A DNA stretch of 64,000 bases, taken from assembly GCA_963921795.1 (NCBI GenBank), contig OY997649.1, forward strand, positions 63,369,402 through 63,433,401, in the 5' to 3' direction. Both the position numbers and the translations under genes were made by a program. Numbering within the stretch: position 1 is the stretch's first letter; the number at the start of each line of letters is the position of its first letter. The notes under the pieces are model-generated. The model was not told the origin of the DNA, searched no databases, and worked only from the letters and a program-made list of their open reading frames with translations. This DNA is from Nannobrachium achirus (Eukaryota > Chordata > Actinopteri > Myctophiformes > Myctophidae). Positions 57,755 to 64,000 of the stretch are shown here, piece by piece.

Positions 57755-57850
57755 TTACAATTTAGGCATTTAGCAGACGCTCTTAATCCAGAGCGACTTA
57801 CAATAAGTAAGGTAATGCATCAAAACAATAAGCAATACATCAATACATCA
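57755..57850 (+). repeat. teleost SINE/MITE-like repeat
   Basis: GGCATTTAGCAGACGCTCTT and ATCCAGAGCGACTTACAATA, the same repeat as at 40255-40400 in opposite orientation. Confidence 0.6.
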
Positions 57851-58317
57851 ACATCAAATATATAGAAATATCAATCTAGAAAAAAATACGTAGGTAGACC
57901 GAGCACCTAATCAATAAAAAAGCTTTATATGAAATAAAAATGCTATCTAGCTTTCATGTATGGACGGTCATTGGGGAAGGCGATTGCTACAGTAAATGCT
58001 ATGGGCCCAAGTCCCACCCCACCCCATCTGCTGTGCGGTTAGATATCTCCCATGCCAATATGCCTGATCTGCAGAGAAAAGTTATCAAATGTTGCCTTGC
58101 TTGGATGAAAAAATATGTGTACGGGGTGCCTTGAGCTCAAAATGTTTGAGAACCACTGGGCTACAGTGGTTAAAATAAAAAGTAACAAAATGTTGAAAGG
58201 ATAGGCACTAATAAGATACAAGCTTCTGTCTATACCTTAATGTCTCACCGTGCATTGTTCAAAGAGTATCAAAATAAACTATTAATTGGCAGTAGCCTAT
58301 GGCAACAGGTACTTTCT

Positions 58318-58390
58318 CTTTTATTTCTTTCCAGCTGGAACGTGACTCTCCCTGTGACTGGATCGCCCCTTGAAGGATCTTTCACTGAAG
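58318..58390 (-). pseudogene. relic of an alpha-arrestin exon 1
   Basis: On the minus strand GGCGATCCAGTCACAGGGAG and AGTCACGTTCCAGCTGG encode GDPVTGRVTFQL, identical to exon 1 of the gene at 38573-53404 (53304-53361). The preceding ERTFSG-coding part is present (GAAAGATCC) but shortened by a small deletion that breaks the frame, and the part after QL ends in a stop region. It lies between the two arrestin genes, so it is probably the remains of a third tandem copy. Confidence 0.8.
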
Positions 58391-58813
58391 GCATAACTGT
58401 TTGGAAAACACGAAATCTATGTAACCTAAGGGCGTAGGCCTACCATGGTGTCCTTCAGTACATATAGCCTTCAGTACATACAAAGCTCTGTCGTCATCAT
58501 GTGGCCCCAACTCAAACAACTTAAGATTTCACAATCCATGGAAATCTTATGTTCCACTTCCACATTTAAACGGTGTAAACGGTCTCATAGGAGGGCTGTG
58601 GGCATTTCAGAAACCCGTCTACCAGTGACACTGACATCATCGATGGGGAATCCAAGCTAATAGAAACAGCAGGCTTTCTACTCCTGAAAAGTCACCATTC
58701 TATAATGGAAGCCATTGTTTTTGCGATAATATATGTAGCAGAGTGACTCACTGCCTCAGCCGTTACATGAAAAGTGGTCAAGTCATCCTTTCAGTTAATT
58801 TGGCAATATTTTA

Positions 58814-58856
<43 letters not shown>

Positions 58857-60340
58857 TCAGCTTTAGATAGTTCACACAAAAATAGCATTGGCTTTAAATA
58901 TTAGATTCAAAGACATATCATAGATTGATTGTTTTTATTGACAAAAATGCAAACATAATTTGTATCTGTCGAAAGGATAAAAAAAGCCTGAGAGCATATA
59001 TTTCCAGTGTAGTCCTTCGAGTACAAATGGGGAGTGATCAGTAATACTGTAAATACATTCATACAATTTCCAATGTACTAGACAAGTAAAATAGAAACAA
59101 CATGGGTACTGTAAATGCTACAGGAATACAAGAATGCTCGCCCCTGGTCAAATACGGCAACGTCTGAATGATCGCAACCAGGTATTCCTAAACTTATAAC
59201 CTCTGTAAAATTATGCCTAATCCTAAACATATTTTTCTAGCCTTAACCTCAGTAAAACGAATACAAGAACACAAGAACCGCTGGGTGGGGCGAGCGTCCA
59301 GCTCTTTATGGAGGACTTGCTGGTTCACAAAAGAGCGAATGAATTTAAGGCTTTCTTACTGAGAATATGCACCAACAAACAACAAGACATTTATTCATAT
59401 CTCACATGGAAAATATAGTGGTTAGTATAGTTAAAACCAGTATCATGCACCTAGTATGTGAACTGGGGTAAGGAATAAATAGGCATCATTATTCCTACTC
59501 CTTTTCGAACACGTTTATTGTTTATCAAATTATTTATTAATTCATCAGTATTTCGGTGCAAACTAAAGATGATCATGGGGTGACCGCAGAGGGGGATGCT
59601 AATTAGTTTTAACTAATACATCTATATATATACATTATCTACATTTAAAACATACGACTCCCACACTTATCCAAATCACTAATATCAGAAAGTGCACAGC
59701 ACACCAGTCCTTATGAGGTGCCAACGGAACAGAAACTAATCATAGAAGAGTAGAGCCGCACTCATAGCTTCCGATGCAAACTTTTTATTACACAGAAAGG
59801 ACCAACGTTTGGGACAGACAAGCTGCCTTCTTCAGGGTTATAAGAACAAACGTTGGTCCTTTCTGTGTAATAAAAAGATTGCATCGGCAGCTACGAGTGT
59901 GCAGCTATACTCTTCTGTGATCAATATCAGAATCAAACAGGAATTTAATTTTACCAAGACAGAATACAGGAAAACACCATGCACTTTGATAAACAAAGTG
60001 TGAAGTGTGTAAAATGGCCACAAACATGAGACAAGGTCATCATAGGTTGACCTCAATGTGACATGGCCCAATAAAAACATAAGGCTGTTCCTGGAAGTGA
60101 TGTTTTGCTTTTAAAGAATGGCAACAATGTTTTTCTGTAAAAGTATATTTCACATGAAAAAGGGGTAGTACAGTACACTAGGCTGGATCTGTACATCCAA
60201 AGTATCATCTCATGGTGTTCACATTTCAAAACTGTACGTTCTTCCTGTTTCCTCCTTTCTACATTTCATGTAATAAAGGGGGCCTTTTCTGTGGAACCTC
60301 CGTGTCTGTCCAAACCGGAAAACATGACACCATTTCCCAT
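58391..60340. other. unassigned intergenic sequence with repeats
   Basis: Text at 58580-58780 is related to the TA-flanked element at 13476-13880. A (CA)n tract lies at 58821-58854. An inverted repeat (59741-59925) has arms with CGATGCAAACTTTTTATTAC and CAGAAAGGACCAACGTTT. No gene seen. Confidence 0.5.
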
Positions 60341-60346
60341 AAGGGC

Positions 60347-60412
60347 CATTGGAACATGTGACCTGACTGTTGGAACATGTGACCTGACTGTTGGAACATG
60401 TGACCTGACTGC
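60347..60412. repeat. 21-bp tandem repeat, three copies
   Basis: Three copies of GGAACATGTGACCTGACTGT plus one base. Confidence 0.92.
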
Positions 60413-60484
60413 AAAAGGGCCGTCCACACCAAGAATGATAATTGTAAAGATAATGAAATCATAATGCAAGGCAAGGGTGTGGAC

Positions 60485-61013
60485 TAGGGGTGTTCTTATT
60501 ATCAACGATCCAGAATCAATTCACAATTTCCAAAAATTGATTAAAAACTATTTTAATCTGAAATTTAAGCTTACCACAATCACAGTAAACATGATCATTC
60601 ATGTCTTCTGTTAATTTCAAGGGCTTTAGGAGGAAAAGTTAGTTAGTTAATGCTAGTTAATGGTACTTGCATCAAGGCAATTATGTTGTTTTCTGAGGCT
60701 TGTTGGCACTAGTTAATGTTACCTGCATCAAGGCAATTATGGTGTGTTTCAGCAAGTAATAGAACTACACCTAATCTAAGATGCCATCAAAGCCAATAAT
60801 TCTTACAAGCGACCCTCTCTGGCATTAAATCCTTTTTTGTTTGAGCTGTTGGCAATAAGAAGGCTACACTTGGCTGTTAAAGTCCAGATGACAACATTAT
60901 GTGTGAATTAAAATAGGTCAAACTGATGGAAATAATTCATGAATGAGAATCTATTTTGAATCAAATGAGCCCCAAGAATCGGAATCGAGTCGTTCATTCG
61001 ATTCACAGGCCTA
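60485..61013. mobile_element. hAT-like element
   Basis: Ends TAGGGGTGTTC and GATTCACAGGCCTA; TSDs GTGTGGAC (60477-60484) and GTGTTGAC (61014-61021), 7 of 8. Includes a ~60-bp internal duplication of TAGTTAATG...CATCAAGGCAATTATG. Confidence 0.82.
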
Positions 61014-61375
61014 GTGTTGACTAGTAGTCGACACCAACTCATGACTCCTGGATCTCTGCCCTCCACTCCCTCCTATCTGCAGTGTTACGTGGCACGCCAC
61101 AGTCGCATCTGAGCAATGAGCATCCACACCTGAATGGTAAACGTTAAATGTTCTGTAAATATTTTCAACCTGTTGAACATGTTTGACATGACGACAGCCT
61201 GCAAATGGATGGAGTATGATTATGATAATGATTCTCGTTCTCGGCTGCTGTAGTTATAGTTGTGGTGCGGATTGACTCAAGTTAGTACGATAAAAAAATG
61301 TATATATTTAGAGTTAAGGTAAATGCACCCTAACAGACTATAAAGTTACCTTTATAGGCATCTTCCTTGGTATGG

Positions 61376-61434
61376 CTACAAGCTCACGATGTCTCACAGT
61401 GTGAGGCATTGTGAGCTTGTAAAGATCTGCTATT
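61376..61434. repeat. hairpin palindrome copy in decayed element
   Basis: CTACAAGCTCACGATGTC and complement with one inserted base (TTGTAAAGATCTGC). The following text to about 61552 (GTTGAAAACCCATG) resembles the right end of the CAGGGGTCTTCAAC family. Confidence 0.75.
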
Positions 61435-61559
61435 GTTGGCTAAGGTTCTCCTCAAAATAGGGATGCTAGGGTTCAAGTGGTTAATGTAAAAATAATATCC
61501 TATCACAGACTTAGAACTTGAGAACCCCCTGTTGAAAACCCATGCTGTAGTATGACAAT

Positions 61560-62217
61560 GTCACTTGTTGACCAGAAACACTGGATTAAACAACAAAGGT
61601 TTGCAACATAGTTCTAATCTGTTAAGTGATAACTGCAGATCAGGTATCCGTAGGCTAGATATCGGTCAGTGTAGGTGAGAGGTAAATGCACACACAACAT
61701 TTTCCGGAGCATCATTATGACTTTTGCCCAAGACCCGGCTCCTGTCTAAGTGGGCAGATAATAAACATCAAGGTAGCTTATCAGCGGATAATAAACATCA
61801 CAGACATTCACGGTACAGTAGCTGCTGGATAAAAAGACATTATGATTCATGGTGGCCTCTGCGTAAAAGTCGAAAACGGTACATTTATTGACCCATACGG
61901 TCATAATATACCACGTATATACTGTATATTATTGTAATGTATACAATTCCAAAATAATGAACGGATTCATATGACAATAACAAGAAGGTGACAACATCAA
62001 TGCCTGTGGGTGATAAGTGATACAAGGCCACATGGTTTCACACTAACCACTCTGTGCGACGATGTCGCTTGGCGACAAGAACCGACCTTCAAGTTGCTAC
62101 GTCCGTTCTTTTCAGTAAAGCGACATAGCCCAAGCTCAAAGCAGTAGTAAGTTCACCCAAAACAATATATTTCTTAGTTGAACTACTCCTTTAACCCCAG
62201 TATACCACTGAGAAACA
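61560..62217. other. sequence 3' of the second alpha-arrestin gene
   Basis: Probable 3' UTR of the minus-strand gene. An AATAAA poly-A signal on the minus strand is possible at 61889-61884, about 330 bp past the stop. Confidence 0.4.
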
Positions 62218-63045
62218 CTACTTCTTTTCATCGGATGCAGTGGTGGCATCAGAAGAAGGCGGCGACGGGTAAAGTGACGTGTAAGACGGAGGCACTTCCT
62301 CCCCGGACAGGAAGTTGGTGTTCATCATGTCCGGGAGGTTGAACGCCGGCGGCGCGGAGGGGGACGCGTCGGACAGGCTGTAGTACGACGGGGCGGAGGC
62401 GGGCGACGCGTCCGACAGGTTCATGTTGTACAGCTGGGTGGTGGGCGGGGACAGGTCCGACTTCTGGGGGAGGGCCGGGGCAGAGGGAGGAGGCGGCGGG
62501 AAGGCGTTGGCGTGAGGAGGAGGAGGATGCTTCACCGGAGACGTCGAAGACGAGGTGAACGGAGAGCCGTAAGGAGACGGCTGCGTCGGCAGCGGGTTGT
62601 TATAACCCCCGGCCATGGTGGCGCCGGGCGGAGCCGGGTACATGCCCGGCTGCGGGCCATACATAGGTGGTGCGCCTGCGTACATAGGTGGGGCGCCGGG
62701 GGCAGCTGCTGGGTAGCCGGGGGCAGCTGCTGGGTAGCCGGGGGCAGCTGCTGGGTAGCCATACGCACCCGGACCTGGGGGTCCATACGCACCCGGACCT
62801 GGGGGTCCATACGCCACCTGACCTGGGGGTCCAGCGGGATATGGGCCATACGGAACCTGACCCGGGGGTGCGGGCGGATATGGGCCCTGAGGAAAAGCAG
62901 GAGGGGGGAAATCGGTGCTGGTCGGCCCCCCGAAGGCCCCTGGCGGGCCCCCCGGGTGGGCGCAGAGATCTGTGTATCCGAGAGGAAGGAGGACCACAGG
63001 GAACTTGACCTCTGGATCCGAAGCAAAGCTGATGTCCAGATATGC
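62218..63045 (-). CDS. second alpha-arrestin gene, last exon (partial gene)
   Basis: Acceptor ATCCGTAG at 63046-63053, then 276 codons including stop. It begins AYLDISFASDPEVKFPVVLL, aligning codon for codon with the last exon of the neighbouring arrestin gene (AYLDISFGFDPEVDFQVVML), so this is the C-terminal tail of a tandem paralogue; exons 1-5 lie beyond position 64000. The tail is much longer (275 against 162 residues) and Pro/Gly/Ala/Tyr-rich, with GYPAAAP in triplicate, GPGAYGPP repeats, and PPxY motifs PPMY (twice) and PPSY near the end. Those motifs are expected to bind Nedd4-type WW domains; function otherwise as for the neighbour. Confidence 0.88.
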   Translation of the reverse strand, partial: AYLDISFASDPEVKFPVVLLPLGYTDLCAHPGGPPGAFGGPTSTDFPPPAFPQGPYPPAPPGQVPYGPYPAGPPGQVAYGPPGPGAYGPPGPGAYGYPAAAPGYPAAAPGYPAAAPGAPPMYAGAPPMYGPQPGMYPAPPGATMAGGYNNPLPTQPSPYGSPFTSSSTSPVKHPPPPHANAFPPPPPSAPALPQKSDLSPPTTQLYNMNLSDASPASAPSYYSLSDASPSAPPAFNLPDMMNTNFLSGEEVPPSYTSLYPSPPSSDATTASDEKK

Positions 63046-64000
63046 CTACGGATACAGAAGCAGATTAATAATACAATTTCTTATGTCTCATCGACGCGTT
63101 ACTGTCCAAGCTGGTAAAAGTGTTAAGGAGAAAGAAGTGCAGACGTCAGCTCACATTCCCTCAGGTTTTTTCTTACTCAAAAATGGAAAGTAAATGTTTC
63201 AAATGCCTTTCTATACTTGGAACCGAGCCCGGACCAGCTTCCTGATAAAAACAAAAAGAAGAATTCCCTACTTGCATTGTTCTGCTTTCCTTTATTTCCT
63301 GTTTACATTTGCCTCTGAAAGTTTCTTGTATGTCTCTTAGCATGTGCATTACATCTTTGACCACCAGGTGTCCTGCTTATGCCAACAAAAATGATTAAAC
63401 CAAAGCTGTATATGAGACACACTGATGCTGAGAATGAACCCTCTTTACAGCAGATAATTTAATAATGTAAACACAGCTGAAGGTAATAACAGATGTTTCA
63501 TTTAGGTGTTTCTGTGTGTCACCATGGATGGACACTTTGGACAGATGTACAGTTAACTTTTCTCATCATGGCCAATACTCTTTGCAATGACTGACTCTAT
63601 ATTCCTTAAATTAATATTTTCTATACGTATACCTTTACTATGTTATATGGTATATTATTGTGGTGTATTTTATATGTATTCTTTTGCATTTACAAGTCAA
63701 AATGTCAAGTTTATTGTGGACCATTCTGTGTGTCTCTGTAACTCAATCCTAAACATCTGAAAGATTTGTGGCCTTAATTCTTTCACATCCGCTTAGCAAC
63801 TCCTTTCAGTTCCCTAAAATCTCAAACCACTTTGCTGCACAATAGATATTTGATTCATACCCTTTTACGAGACTTGAATCAGTTATTTGTTTTGTTTAGA
63901 TTGTATTTACTTTATACATGATTCCAAAATGCTCTTATTTGTGTCCTATTAACATTTTAGCCTTACTTTTGTGGTGTATTATGGTCATGGTGTCAATTTA
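63046..64000. other. last intron of the second alpha-arrestin gene
   Basis: No further arrestin exon is found up to the window edge; the sequence is ordinary AT-rich intron without recognised elements. Confidence 0.6.

Noticed and set aside
62512..63193. Plus-strand frames (RRRR and HPDLGVHTHPDLG peptides)
   Set aside because: Antisense shadows of the proline/glycine-rich tail of the second arrestin gene.

Overview
The window looks like a stretch of ray-finned (teleost) fish nuclear genome. The evidence is two intron-rich vertebrate-type genes, very long CA/GT microsatellites, LINE fragments with short-repeat 3' tails, Helitrons, and a dense, nested population of short non-autonomous DNA transposons (mostly hAT-like, with 8-bp target-site duplications, TSDs). 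Nothing bacterial is present; almost all long open frames are repeats.

Layout. 1-10.4 kb: no gene recognised; two minisatellites (26-bp and 48-bp units), three hAT-like elements, microsatellites. 10,456-25,780 (minus): a seven-exon gene for a 356-residue single-pass membrane protein with one mannose-receptor-type cysteine-rich (R-type lectin) domain; its introns are full of mobile elements. 25.8-38.5 kb: intergenic, with nested hAT-like elements, a 5'-truncated LINE with reverse transcriptase (31,990-34,040) and a Helitron (35,399-36,942). 38,573-53,404 (minus): a six-exon ARRDC3-like alpha-arrestin gene with PPxY motifs in its tail; intron 4 holds a second Helitron (44,052-45,711). 53.4-62.2 kb: intergenic, with a 2.2-kb hAT-like element carrying a zinc-finger-gene exon relic, and a decayed alpha-arrestin exon-1 copy. 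62,218-63,045 (minus): last exon of a second, tandem alpha-arrestin gene whose other exons lie beyond the window.

The most striking observations are: (1) intron 2 of the lectin gene is almost exactly one hAT-like element flanked by its TSD, and splicing removes it so that the uninterrupted exon is restored; (2) a palindromic hairpin (half-arm ATAGCAGATCTACAAGCTCA) occurs at about 20 places inside otherwise different elements, and its two arms change together between copies; (3) a 2.2-kb foldback element made of two inverted copies of an unrecognised coding sequence, with an exact 8-bp TSD; (4) Helitrons that are arrays of perfect CArG boxes (CCATATATGG). The arrestin gene also has a splice-phase conflict between exons 2 and 3 that is either a micro-exon, a sequence error or a disabling lesion.

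Exon coordinates were worked out by hand from splice sites and reading phase; no database search was possible, so family names rest on recognised motifs.
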